64,000 nt of DNA, taken from the NCBI RefSeq assembly GCF_012844235.1, contig NZ_JABAGR010000003.1:162514-226513 (forward strand). The letters are read 5' to 3'. A program made the translations under genes and the position numbers. The notes beneath the pieces are model-generated. The model had not been told where the DNA came from and did not search any database. It was given only the letters and a program-made list of their open reading frames with translations. The DNA is from Parafannyhessea umbonata. Lineage in GTDB: Bacteria > Actinomycetota > Coriobacteriia > Coriobacteriales > Atopobiaceae. Shown here piece by piece: positions 53,853 through 61,897 of the stretch; position 1 is the first letter of the stretch; each line of letters begins with the position of its first letter.

Positions 53853-54706
53853 ACGCAAGCGAGCGCGCACGCAGGTGCGGACTGTACCAGATAGGCGAGG
53901 TCAGCAAGATCGGGGGCATATCGCAGCGCACGCTGCGTCACTACGACGAGCTGGGACTCATGCAGCCCGACCTGGTGGGAGACAACGGCTACCGCTATTA
54001 CAGCCTGCAGACCATGCTGAAGATCCCCGTCATCAACTACCTCAAGATGATGGGACTCTCTCTGGAGGAGATTGCCTCCATGATGCAGCACTCCAGCCTT
54101 GGGCAGGCACGCAAGTTCCTGTCCAAGCACCTTGCGGAGTGTGACGAGCAGGCGCGGCTCCTGGCCGAGAAGCGCGAGGCCATCGTGGAGTGGAGCGAGC
54201 TCGTGGAGGAGGCGAACATGGTGCTGCGCGTGAGGCCCAAGAACGTGAACGTGAAGTACCTGCCGCGTCAGGAGCTCCTGGGCCTCCAGACCAGGTTCTC
54301 GGGCAGCTTCGCGGAGTCTATCGTGAGCCTAGAGTTCGCATCGTACGTACAGGACATCGACAACGCGATTGCTGGACCCGTCATCTTGCGCTTCCCCTCG
54401 GTGGAAGATGCCGTCGCCGCGGCGGCGGACGGCTCGGAGTGCGACGTGTGGCTGCTGCAGAAGCCCATCAGACCCATCAATCCCAATGACGCGTTCGTCT
54501 GCCCCGAGGGCATGTACCTCTCCACGTACCACGTGGGTGCGTTCGAGGAGTTAGGAGAGGCGTACAGCCGCCTGACTGAATTCGCGAACGACAACGGTTA
54601 CAAGGTCGCGGGTCCGGCGATAGAGCGCTTCGTCTCGGATTACTGGACCACGTACAACTCGGACCTCTTTGTCGCGGAGGTCCTCCTGCTAACGGAAACG
54701 GAGTAA
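53849..54706 (+). CDS. MerR-family transcriptional regulator with effector-binding domain
   Basis: 285 residues. Residues of about 12-80 are a MerR HTH (YQIGEVSKIGGISQRTLRHY, DNGYRYYSLQTMLKIPVIN), then a coiled-coil linker and a C-terminal about 150-residue domain like GyrI/BmrR effector domains (VKYLPRQELLGLQTRFSG, FVCPEGMYLSTYHVGAFEEL). It probably activates the operon in response to a small molecule, perhaps choline or trimethylamine (inference). A promoter with a 19-bp spacer of MerR type lies at 55925-55955. Confidence 0.9.
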   Translation: MNASERARRCGLYQIGEVSKIGGISQRTLRHYDELGLMQPDLVGDNGYRYYSLQTMLKIPVINYLKMMGLSLEEIASMMQHSSLGQARKFLSKHLAECDEQARLLAEKREAIVEWSELVEEANMVLRVRPKNVNVKYLPRQELLGLQTRFSGSFAESIVSLEFASYVQDIDNAIAGPVILRFPSVEDAVAAAADGSECDVWLLQKPIRPINPNDAFVCPEGMYLSTYHVGAFEELGEAYSRLTEFANDNGYKVAGPAIERFVSDYWTTYNSDLFVAEVLLLTETE

Positions 54707-54710
54707 AAAG

Positions 54711-55802
54711 ATGAACCAGTTCTCTCTCAAGGCAAAGCTGTTCTTCGGCCCGCAGGCGGTGGAGCACCTTTCTTCCCTTGCGTGTACTAACGTTCTCGTT
54801 GTGACGGACGGATTTCTGCAGGAGTCCGGCATGGTCAGCAAGATGACACAGTATCTGCCGTCCGGTGCGCACGTGAGCGTGTATTCCAACGTGCGTCCCG
54901 ATCCCAGCCAGGAGCTGGTGGACGCCGGCGTCGAGATGATCTTCGGTGTCAAGCCCGACGTGGTCATCGCGTTCGGAGGCGGCTCCTGCATCGACGCGAC
55001 GAAGGCCATCCTGTACTTTGCGGGACAGAAGGGCCTCGCCCACCCGTACTTCCTGGCCATTCCGACGACGGCCGGCACCGGCTCCGAGGTCACGAACTTC
55101 GCGGTCATTACGCGCGGCGACACGAAGGTCGCCCTCATCGACGACGCGCTCGCGCCGGACGGGGCGCTCCTGGATGCCAGCTTCACGCGCTCCGTCCCGC
55201 CCAAGATCACGGCCGACACCGGCATGGACGTCCTGACGCACGCCCTCGAGGCCTACGTGAGCAACCAGGCGACCACCTTCACGGACGCGCTTGCCGTCAA
55301 GGCGCTGCGCGTCGTGTTCGAGGACCTTCCCGTCGTCTTCCACGATGGCGACGCCATGCGCGCACGCGGCCGGATGGCCGAGGCCTCATGCGTGGCGGGC
55401 ATCGCGTTCACCAACGCCGGGCTCGGCATCAACCACAGTCTGGCGCACGCCCTCGGTGGTCGCTTCCACGTTGCCCACGGCAGGCTGAACGCCATCCTGC
55501 TGCCGTACGTGATGCGCTTCCACATGGCTGACTCCAAGTATCGCGAGCCGTACGACCGCTGCGCCCGCGAGCTTGGCATGGCAGACGCGGAGGACCTGCT
55601 GCGCCACGTGATCGATCTGCGAGCCGAGCTGGGGGTCGAGGATCGTCTGGCAGACCTTGGCAGCATCGACGCCAGCGCGTTCGAGGAGCACGTGGGCGAC
55701 ATGGCCGAGGCCGCGCTTGGCGACCGCTGCACCCCGACGAATCCCCGTCCCGTCTCGCGTCAGGACCTCGTCAACCTCTATCGCGATGCCTACAACGGCT
55801 AG
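54711..55802 (+). CDS. Iron-type alcohol dehydrogenase of the cut operon
   Basis: A 363-residue group III (Fe-ADH) enzyme, the CutO-type partner that reduces acetaldehyde to ethanol and regenerates NAD+ in the compartment. NAD-site IAFGGGSCIDATKAI and PTTAGTGSEVTNFAVI; metal ligands in DTGMDVLTHALEAY, NHSLAHALGG and FHVAHGRLNAILLP. Begins 4 nt after the merR stop; SD GGAGTAAA. A hairpin CCGCCCC/GGGGCGG follows at 55812-55850. Confidence 0.94.
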   Translation: MNQFSLKAKLFFGPQAVEHLSSLACTNVLVVTDGFLQESGMVSKMTQYLPSGAHVSVYSNVRPDPSQELVDAGVEMIFGVKPDVVIAFGGGSCIDATKAILYFAGQKGLAHPYFLAIPTTAGTGSEVTNFAVITRGDTKVALIDDALAPDGALLDASFTRSVPPKITADTGMDVLTHALEAYVSNQATTFTDALAVKALRVVFEDLPVVFHDGDAMRARGRMAEASCVAGIAFTNAGLGINHSLAHALGGRFHVAHGRLNAILLPYVMRFHMADSKYREPYDRCARELGMADAEDLLRHVIDLRAELGVEDRLADLGSIDASAFEEHVGDMAEAALGDRCTPTNPRPVSRQDLVNLYRDAYNG

Positions 55803-55924
55803 CTAGAGATACCGCCCCTAGCCTCTCTTCCCTGGGCTCGCATGGGGCGGCGGCGAGGGCGGCTGTCCTTCTCGCCTGCGGGCTTGGCCCGATGCGAGAG
55901 GGCGGCCGCCCACCGATTCGCTGC

Positions 55925-55955
55925 TTGACACTCACGGTGCGTGAGCACCTACAAA
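55925..55955 (+). promoter_or_regulatory. MerR-type promoter (19-bp spacer with central dyad)
   Basis: TTGACA (55925-55930) and TACAAA (55950-55955) are separated by 19 bp. The spacer contains the inverted repeat CTCAC-GGTGC-GTGAG (55931-55945). An over-long spacer with a central dyad is the hallmark of promoters activated by MerR proteins, and a merR gene lies 1.2 kb upstream. It would drive eutS-eutS-eutP, about 80-110 nt downstream. Confidence 0.65.
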
Positions 55956-56036
55956 GGAGTACGAAAGACATTTGCATGATGTGCGCCGGGGGCGGGGGAG
56001 AAGAGCCGCCGCCGTACGAAGGCTGTGGGAGTGGAC

Positions 56037-56393
56037 ATGGAACAGGACCAGATTCGCGTCGTTCAGGAGACCGTCTCGGGCAAGGAGATCACCCTCGCCC
56101 ACGTCATAGGCGGACCCGAGCCCATCATCTATACGAAGCTTGGTCTGAACCCGTCCGTGGACTACGGCTCCAGCGCACTTGGCATCATGAACATCACGCC
56201 GCCGGAGTCCGCGGTCATCGCGTCCGACATCGCCATCAAGAGCGCGGACGTCTACCTGGGGTTCGCGGACCGCTTCACCGGCACCATGATCATCAGCGGG
56301 GAAATCGCGGATGTCACGACGGCCATCAAGGAGGTCGTCGAGTTCTTCCACGACACGCTGGGATACGTTACCTGCAAGGTTACGAAGCGCTAG
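56037..56393 (+). CDS. eutS: EutS/PduU-type permuted BMC-H shell protein
   Basis: 118 residues. IRVVQETVSGKEITLAHVIG followed by PEPIIYTKLGL is the N-terminal barrel segment of circularly permuted EutS/PduU proteins. The core then follows: ALGIMNITPPESAVIASDIA, YLGFADRFTGTMIISGEIAD, ending in CKVTKR. ATG 56037 has SD GGGAG; the leader contains a GGAGAAG motif copy at about 55997. Confidence 0.93.
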   Translation: MEQDQIRVVQETVSGKEITLAHVIGGPEPIIYTKLGLNPSVDYGSSALGIMNITPPESAVIASDIAIKSADVYLGFADRFTGTMIISGEIADVTTAIKEVVEFFHDTLGYVTCKVTKR

Positions 56394-56400
56394 GCACGCC

Positions 56401-56835
56401 ATGGCAAGGCAGAGGGTCACAAGGCAGCAGTTCTTCGACGAGGTGTTCCACGGCAGCGTGCCGCGAGACGAGAACGGCGAAATCCGCATCACGCGCGTGC
56501 GGGTTCCCGGACGCGAGGTGGACCTCGCGCACGTGATGGGGACGTCCGCGCGCCGCACGTGCGAGACGCTTGGTTTGGACATCGGCACGCACGAGGGCGA
56601 AGACCACACTGGCGAGGCATTGGGCTTCATGCGCTTCACGCCGTGGGAGGCCGTCGTGGTGGCGGCGGACATCGCCGTGAAGCACGGGTCGGTCGAGCTG
56701 GGATTCATGGACCGGTTCAACGGATCGCTCATACTGTGCGGGCAGATAGCCGAGATCGAGAGCGCGGAGCAAGAGATTCTGGATTACTTCGACCACGAGC
56801 TCGACTTTCATGTGTGCAAGATGACTCGCAGGTAG
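56401..56835 (+). CDS. Second EutS-type BMC-H shell protein with N-terminal extension
   Basis: 144 residues, a paralogue of the preceding gene (VDLAHVMGTSA, ALGFMRFTPWEAVVVAADIA, ELGFMDRFNGSLILCGQIAE, HVCKMTRR). It has about 30 extra N-terminal residues (RQRVTRQQFFDEVFHGSVP) and a 12-residue insertion before the core. Two EutS-type proteins side by side may form a mixed or alternative pore. Weak SD; probably coupled to the upstream gene 7 nt away. Confidence 0.88.
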   Translation: MARQRVTRQQFFDEVFHGSVPRDENGEIRITRVRVPGREVDLAHVMGTSARRTCETLGLDIGTHEGEDHTGEALGFMRFTPWEAVVVAADIAVKHGSVELGFMDRFNGSLILCGQIAEIESAEQEILDYFDHELDFHVCKMTRR

Positions 56836-56841
56836 GTGGGT

Positions 56842-57366
56842 ATGAAGCGACTGTTTCTGATGGGCAGGAGCGAGGCGGGCAAGACCTCGCTCACACAGGC
56901 CCTGCGCGGCGAGAAGCTGCACTACCACAAGACGCAATACACCTACGCCGACGGCGACACCATCGACACGCCGGGCGAGTACTCCGAGTCGAAGCAGGTG
57001 GGCGTCGGGCTCGCGTGCTTCTCGTTCGAGTCGGACGTCGTGGCGATCCTCATCGCGGCGAACGAGCCGTTCACGGTGTTCGCGCCCAACTGCAACGCGT
57101 TTCTGAACCGCCCGCTCATTGGCATCATCACCAAGATCAACGAGCCGAACGCGAACGTTCCCATGGTGCGCCAGTGGTTGGAGGAGTGCCGCTGCGAGCG
57201 CATCTTCCTGGTGGACAACGCGACGGGGGAGGGCATCCCGGAGCTGCGGGCCTACCTCGAAGAGGACATCCCCTCGATCTCGCTCGAGGAGGCGAAGGCC
57301 CGCCAGCGCCGTGGCCTTACGGACTGGGAGAGCGCCTCGCGCCCGACCTTCGCTACGGGCGCCTGA
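56842..57366 (+). CDS. eutP: EutP/PduV-family GTPase-like protein
   Basis: 174 residues. P-loop LFLMGRSEAGKTSL, IDTPGEYSE (G3, DTPG), and a TKINE (G4-like TKxx) motif in IGIITKINEPN. PduV/EutP proteins are shell-associated and bind GTP or have acetate-kinase activity in EutP of Salmonella. ATG 56842 lies 6 nt after the eutS stop; GTG 56836 is an alternative. The 3' end overlaps the convergent methyltransferase gene by 14 bp. Confidence 0.92.
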   Translation: MKRLFLMGRSEAGKTSLTQALRGEKLHYHKTQYTYADGDTIDTPGEYSESKQVGVGLACFSFESDVVAILIAANEPFTVFAPNCNAFLNRPLIGIITKINEPNANVPMVRQWLEECRCERIFLVDNATGEGIPELRAYLEEDIPSISLEEAKARQRRGLTDWESASRPTFATGA

Positions 57367-58222
57367 GGACCACGTATGCGTTGAGGTCTCCGGAGCGCCC
57401 GTCCGAGGCGAACCTCGCCGCGGGACGAACGACTTCGCCCAGGTCGGAAAGCAGCTCGTCCACCTCAGCATCGTCGAAGCTGTGGCAGTAGCGCCAGGCT
57501 CCGGGCGCGCCCTGCCATCCAAGCAGGTAGTCGCTCGTGCCCAGGTCCCCTTTGGACATGCCCAGCGCCGCCAGGGCCTCGTGGGTCGTCGCATTCGCCT
57601 TCGTGGCAAGCCGCTCGTCCGACATGAACCTCCAGAACGATACGCAGCACATACCGCCCGGACGCGTCGCCGCAAGCATCGCGCGAAGCAGGGCGAGACG
57701 CGCCGCGTGCGTCGGGACGTGGTGGAGAAACCCAAAGGCAACCGACAGGTCCGCCTTCGCGGGCCCCGCCGCCGTGCCGCCCCACGCCCGTGCAATGGCA
57801 GTGACCAACTCGTCTTGCAAGTCTCCTGCCAGAAGGGCGTCCACGATGTCCAGGCACCGTAGGCTCACGTCCCACGTACTCGGAAGCGATTCACCCGCGG
57901 CGAGCTCTGGGCAGTCGTCCGTTCCCAGGTAGGAGACGCCCTCGAGGCCGGCGTCCGCAAGGAACCGCGCGAAGCGCAGGTTTCCGCACGCAAGGTCAAG
58001 CACGTGACACGTCGTTTCGCACGGGGCCGAATGCAAGTCCGTGGCGGCGCCCTCCCTACGCCCGAACTCTTCCAGGCAGCGCTGCCAGCCAGGCCAACCC
58101 GACCGCCTCGTCTGCGAGAACGATGCGGCGTTCTCGCGATAGAACCGCGCGTTCAGCGCGTTCATGCGTCGCGCCACGTCGATTCCCATGTCGCGGTGCG
58201 CGCCGTCCTCTTGCAGCTGCAT
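57353..58222 (-). CDS. Class I SAM-dependent methyltransferase
   Basis: 289 residues from ATG 58222 (SD GGAGAGG). Motif I VLDLACGNLRFARFLADAG with downstream SYLGTDDC (acidic strand 2), motif IV-like LSVAFGFLHHVPTHAAR and a following RPGGMCCVSFW. The pattern resembles Trm9/ABH8-like and other small-molecule methyltransferases; the substrate is not evident. It converges with eutP and overlaps it by 14 bp, so it is not part of the cut operon. Confidence 0.85.
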   Translation of the reverse strand: MQLQEDGAHRDMGIDVARRMNALNARFYRENAASFSQTRRSGWPGWQRCLEEFGRREGAATDLHSAPCETTCHVLDLACGNLRFARFLADAGLEGVSYLGTDDCPELAAGESLPSTWDVSLRCLDIVDALLAGDLQDELVTAIARAWGGTAAGPAKADLSVAFGFLHHVPTHAARLALLRAMLAATRPGGMCCVSFWRFMSDERLATKANATTHEALAALGMSKGDLGTSDYLLGWQGAPGAWRYCHSFDDAEVDELLSDLGEVVRPAARFASDGRSGDLNAYVVLRRP

Positions 58223-58455
58223 GGAGCCTCTCCAGTCGTGCCGCCGTCCTTCTCGCCCATGGCGGCGTCTTTCCTTTGTCCCCCGCACGGACACGTGTCG
58301 CGGGTATGCACGCTAAAGGTTACCGCAAGGCTTGTGCCTGCGTCGCCGCGCGATGGTCACAGCATGGGCGTCTCGTCGCAACGGATGCGTCACGTCCTCG
58401 CAATGCGCGCGGGCCATCATCTGTGTGCCTTACACCATCGGCGTTAGGGGGATAC

Positions 58456-59706
58456 ATGAGTGCCGCAGACACTGGGTTCATGCTCATTTGCGCTGCTCTG
58501 GTGCTGTTTATGACACCTGGGCTCGCGTTCTTCTATGGGGGCCTTGGCAGGCGCAAGAACGTGGTCAACAACATCCTCGCGTCCGTGTGCACCATTGGGC
58601 TCGAGACCGTGCTGTGGGTCGTCGCGGGCTTCTCGCTTGCGTTCGGGCAGGACCATGGCGGCATCATCGGCGGTCTCGAGTACGTGATGATGAACGGCGT
58701 CGGTGCCGCGAAAGCGGGACCGTATGCACCCAGCATCCCGTTTCTTGCATATGCCCTGTTCCAGATGATGTTCGCCATCATCACCCCGGCGCTCGTCACG
58801 GGTGCCGTCGCCGGGCGCATGCGCTTCAAGTCGCTCGTACTGTTCGTGCTGTTCTGGACGTTCGTGGTGTACTATCCCGTCGCCCACATGGTATGGGGTC
58901 AGGGCGGTGCGCTCGCGGCGATCGGCTCTGTCGACTTTGCGGGAGGCAACGTGGTCCACATTAGCTCCGGCGTATCCGGCCTGGTGCTCTGCATTGTCCT
59001 GGGTAGGCGCATCGGATATAAGAACGTGAACTACAGAGTCCATAACGTGCCACTGGTGGCAATCGGAGCGACCATGCTCCTGCTTGGTTGGTTCGGCTTC
59101 AATGCCGGCAGCGCGCTCGCGGCAAACGGGCTCGCGGTGCACGCATTCGCCACGACGGCCCTCTCGTGCGCCGCCGCGGAGCTCTCGTGGATGATGATGG
59201 ATGTCATTCTCTCCAAGAAGCCCACCCTCGTGGGGGCCTGCACAGGGCTCGTGATCGGGCTCGTTGCCATCACGCCCGGCTGCGGCTTCGTCGCGCTGTG
59301 GGCGGCGATTCCCATCGGGTTCGTGGGCAGCGTAATCTGCTATCTCACATGCTCGCGCATGAAGCTGCGCTTCGGCTACGACGATGCGCTCGACGCGTTT
59401 GGCTGTCACGGCATCGGCGGCATCTGGGGAGGCATAGCGACGGGCCTCTTCGCGAGCAAGGCGGTCAATCCGGCGCTGCGCTGGGACGGTTTGCTGTACG
59501 GAAGCGCAAGCCTCTTCGGCGCGCAGCTGCTCTCCATCGTCGTCACCATTGCCTGGGCCGTCGCCGGCACGTTCGTCTGCGTCGCCATCGTGCGTGCATG
59601 CTGCGGCGGACGCCTGCGCGTGAGCGAGCACGAGGAGCGCGTCGGCCTCGACGTGTCGGAGCACGGCGAGCGCGCCTACCCCTCGTTCGCGGGTCTTGAC
59701 GACTAG
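58456..59706 (+). CDS. amt: Ammonium transporter Amt
   Basis: A 416-residue integral membrane protein with eleven hydrophobic segments. Key residues of the conduction path are present: the central Asp/Phe/His region as VYYPVAHMVWGQGG and FAGGNVVHISSGVSGL, and the C-terminal half GCHGIGGIWG with the second pore His. ATG 58456 after TTAGGGGGATAC. It forms an operon with the PII gene 44 nt downstream, the usual amtB-glnK layout. It probably takes up ammonium; relation to the nearby trimethylamine pathway is unproven. Confidence 0.94.
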   Translation: MSAADTGFMLICAALVLFMTPGLAFFYGGLGRRKNVVNNILASVCTIGLETVLWVVAGFSLAFGQDHGGIIGGLEYVMMNGVGAAKAGPYAPSIPFLAYALFQMMFAIITPALVTGAVAGRMRFKSLVLFVLFWTFVVYYPVAHMVWGQGGALAAIGSVDFAGGNVVHISSGVSGLVLCIVLGRRIGYKNVNYRVHNVPLVAIGATMLLLGWFGFNAGSALAANGLAVHAFATTALSCAAAELSWMMMDVILSKKPTLVGACTGLVIGLVAITPGCGFVALWAAIPIGFVGSVICYLTCSRMKLRFGYDDALDAFGCHGIGGIWGGIATGLFASKAVNPALRWDGLLYGSASLFGAQLLSIVVTIAWAVAGTFVCVAIVRACCGGRLRVSEHEERVGLDVSEHGERAYPSFAGLDD

Positions 59707-59750
59707 TGCGACCGGGTGCAGATTGGGCGTAACCCAAGGGAGGACACAAC

Positions 59751-60125
59751 ATGATCAAGGTTGAGGCGATAGTGAGGGAAGAGCGACTCGAGGACGTGAA
59801 AGAGGCCCTGCGAGAGATCGACGTGCGCGGAATCACTGTCAGCCAGGTCATGGGCTGTGGTACGCAGCTCGGCTACACGCATGTTGTCCGTGGCAGCAAG
59901 GTCTCGATGAACATGTTGCCCAAGGTGAAGTTCGAGATAGTGGTTTCCAACGAGGACTGGGCACAGCGAGCGACGAACGCCATCGTGAAGGCGGCGCGGA
60001 CGGGCGAGCCCGGAGACGGCAAGGTGTTCTGGTACCCCGTGGTCCGTGCCGTCAGGATACGCACGGGCGAGAGGGACATGGAGGCCATCACCCCCGCACC
60101 TTCGCAGACGGAGGAGGAGCTGTAA
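59751..60125 (+). CDS. glnK: PII-family nitrogen regulatory protein with altered T-loop
   Basis: 124 residues. The fold is clear (MIKVEAIVREERLEDVKEAL, LPKVKFEIVVSNED, AVRIRTGERDMEAI). The T-loop reads GCGTQLGYTHVVRGSKVSM, where canonical PII has Tyr51 in YRGAEY; here residue 51 is Val, so uridylylation by GlnD at this site is impossible. The protein probably still blocks Amt by ATP/2-oxoglutarate sensing. SD GGGAGG before ATG 59751. Confidence 0.9.
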   Translation: MIKVEAIVREERLEDVKEALREIDVRGITVSQVMGCGTQLGYTHVVRGSKVSMNMLPKVKFEIVVSNEDWAQRATNAIVKAARTGEPGDGKVFWYPVVRAVRIRTGERDMEAITPAPSQTEEEL

Positions 60126-60130
60126 CCAGA

Positions 60131-60154
60131 GCCATCAGAAAGCCGATGGCTTTT
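60131..60154 (+). terminator. Terminator of the amt-glnK operon
   Basis: Stem GCCATC / GATGGC with an 8-nt loop, followed by TTTT, 5 nt after the glnK stop. Confidence 0.65.
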
Positions 60155-60190
60155 GCAGCGAATTCCATTCGATAGGCGTGGCGCAAAAGG

Positions 60191-60226
60191 GAAGGGGGCC
60201 GCGGCACATGTGCCGCGGCCCCCTTC
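60191..60226. terminator. Strong bidirectional terminator between glnK and rubrerythrin
   Basis: A 36-bp perfect palindrome with 18-bp arms (GAAGGGGGCCGCGGCACA and complement) and no loop base unpaired; flanked by AAAA. It terminates the rubrerythrin transcript 33 nt after its stop. Confidence 0.8.
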
Positions 60227-60259
60227 GAACATCAGGCGTGCTTTGCCTCTCGGGCGATC

Positions 60260-60817
60260 CTAGCCGAAGTAGCGCTTCAGCAGACCGGCGAAGGCCTTGC
60301 CGTGGCGAGCCTCGTCACGTGCCATCTCATGGACGGTGTCGTGGATGGCATCGAGGTTTGCGGCCTTGGCGCGCTTGGCAAGGTCGAACTTGCCGGCGGT
60401 GGCGCCGTTCTCGGCCTCGACGCGCATCTCGAGGTTCTTCTTGGTGGAGTCGGTCACGACCTCGCCGAGCAGCTCGGCGAAGCGAGAGGCGTGGTCGGCC
60501 TCCTCGAAGGCTGCCTGACGGTAGTACATGCCGACCTCGGGATAGCCCTCGCGCATAGCGACGCGGCTCATTGCGAGGTACATGCCGACCTCGGAGCACT
60601 CGCCGTTGAAGTTGGCGCGCAGGTCCTCGATGATGTCCTCAGAGACGCCCTCGGCCTTGCCGACGCCCACGACGTGCTCGGCGGCCCAGGTCAGCTCTCC
60701 CTCCTGCTTGGTGAAGCGGTTACCGGGGCAACCGCACTGGGGGCACTTGTAGTCGGCGGGCAGCTCGTCGCCGTCGAACTCCTCAACGTAACCGCAAACG
60801 GGGCAAACAAACTTCAT
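60260..60817 (-). CDS. Reverse-type rubrerythrin (N-terminal rubredoxin domain)
   Basis: A 185-residue non-haem iron peroxidase that reduces hydrogen peroxide and O2. The rubredoxin site CPVCGY...CPQCGCPGN is N-terminal, then a four-helix diiron ferritin-like domain ([41 protein letters not shown]). In ordinary rubrerythrin the rubredoxin is C-terminal; this order is the reverse form of clostridial oxygen defence. ATG 60817 has SD AGAGGA. A Fur-box-like sequence precedes it. Confidence 0.94.
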   Translation of the reverse strand: MKFVCPVCGYVEEFDGDELPADYKCPQCGCPGNRFTKQEGELTWAAEHVVGVGKAEGVSEDIIEDLRANFNGECSEVGMYLAMSRVAMREGYPEVGMYYRQAAFEEADHASRFAELLGEVVTDSTKKNLEMRVEAENGATAGKFDLAKRAKAANLDAIHDTVHEMARDEARHGKAFAGLLKRYFG

Positions 60818-60865
60818 GTTGGTTCCTCTCCCTAGGTCTGACGTTTTGTCTGTTGCGTTCTTAAC

Positions 60866-60885
60866 AACAACGATTATCATTATGG
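60866..60885. promoter_or_regulatory. Fur/PerR-box-like sequence between rubrerythrin and fur genes
   Basis: AACAACGATTATCATTATGG, on the other strand ATAATGATAATCGTT, matches the GATAATGATAATC core of Fur-family operators. It lies between two divergent genes encoding a peroxide-defence enzyme and a Fur-family regulator, so joint peroxide- or iron-dependent control is likely. Confidence 0.6.
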
Positions 60886-60937
60886 ACAGACGAGGGGTCG
60901 TGTCAACGGCAAATCGAAAGTTTTTTGGGAGTCGGTG

Positions 60938-61375
60938 ATGGAAGAGAGAAGAACGCGATCGAGCGCCCCCGTGCGGCGCAACACAAGGCAGCGCCAGATG
61001 GTTCTGGAGGAGGTTCGCTCTCGTTGCGACCATCCCACCGCAGAGCAGATATACCAAAGCGTCCACGAACGTGACCCACGCGTGAGCCAGGCGACTGTCT
61101 ACCGCAATCTTCACCTGCTCGCAGAGGAGGGGGAGATTCTCTCCATCAAGGCCCCGGGCGTCGAGCACTTCGACCTACGAAGGGACGTTCATCCCCATAT
61201 GGTTTGCACCCGGTGCGGCTCGGTGGTGGACGTGCCGCTTCCGTTGGGTGACACAGGCCTCGATGGGCGAGCGGCAGACGCGACCGGCTGGAAGGTCCTA
61301 GACCATGCGGTATTATTCCGCGGCATCTGTTCCGCGTGCCTGAAGCGAGAACGTGACAACAAAATGGCCTCGTGA
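60938..61375 (+). CDS. Fur-family metalloregulator (PerR-like)
   Basis: 145 residues. Winged-helix [20 protein letters not shown], then [19 protein letters not shown], the sensing segment [18 protein letters not shown] and a second structural zinc pair CSACLKRE. The CxxC pairs bind Zn; which second metal is sensed cannot be told. ATG 60938 (SD TTGGGAG) or GTG 60935. Divergent from rubrerythrin, as perR is in some clostridia. Confidence 0.88.
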   Translation: MEERRTRSSAPVRRNTRQRQMVLEEVRSRCDHPTAEQIYQSVHERDPRVSQATVYRNLHLLAEEGEILSIKAPGVEHFDLRRDVHPHMVCTRCGSVVDVPLPLGDTGLDGRAADATGWKVLDHAVLFRGICSACLKRERDNKMAS

Positions 61376-61444
61376 GCGCGCCCGCATGCGTTCGCGCTGC
61401 CATGGGTATCATGTGACGGTAAACCTCGACGGAAGGAAGCCGCC

Positions 61445-61816
61445 ATGCAAGCCAGGTTCGTGCATCGCTGCACCCACGTAATCGACAAGCAGAGGACCAT
61501 CGAGTTCTACGAGAAGGCACTCGGCTTTCACGTGGTAAGGGAGAGCGGTCCGGCGGATGGCTCGTGGACGAACACGTTCATGGAAAGCGACGCGTGCCCG
61601 TTCCAGCTTGAGCTCACGTGGAACCGAGGACGAACCGAGCCGTATGACAACGGCGGCCGGGACCAGCACATCGCGTTCGTCGTGGATGATTTCGATGCCT
61701 ATCACGAGCTGCACAGGCAGATGGGGTGCATCGACTACGAGAACGTGGCGATGGGACTCTACTTCATCTGCGACCCGGAGGGCCAGCGCATCGAGATTCT
61801 GCCGGAGAAGCGCTAG
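61445..61816 (+). CDS. VOC-superfamily (glyoxalase I-like) metalloprotein
   Basis: A 123-residue single VOC domain: FVHRCTHVIDKQRTIEFYEK, GFHVVRES, QHIAFVVDDFDAYHEL, YFICDPEGQRIEIL with the metal His and Glu residues at the usual strand positions. It may be lactoylglutathione lyase-like, but thiol substrate is unknown in such organisms. SD GGAAGGAAG before ATG 61445. Confidence 0.88.
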   Translation: MQARFVHRCTHVIDKQRTIEFYEKALGFHVVRESGPADGSWTNTFMESDACPFQLELTWNRGRTEPYDNGGRDQHIAFVVDDFDAYHELHRQMGCIDYENVAMGLYFICDPEGQRIEILPEKR

Positions 61817-61883
61817 CATCGCCAGCCCGCCGCCATGTCGCCACCGCGTTGTGGACGTGCGTGGTGACATGGCGCTGTGGGCA

Positions 61884-61889
61884 TATAAT
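61884..61889 (+). promoter_or_regulatory. TATAAT -10 box, implying leaderless transcription of elp3
   Basis: A perfect TATAAT ends 8 nt before ATG 61898. A start site 6-8 nt downstream of the -10 box falls on or just before the ATG, and no SD exists between. The -35 is poor (GTGGTG near 61861). Confidence 0.5.
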
Positions 61890-61897
61890 TGCGACCT

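Noticed and set aside
58456..60125. Amt as a trimethylamine exporter for the cut pathway
   Set aside because: The pore residues and the paired PII gene fit ordinary ammonium transport; proximity alone is not enough.
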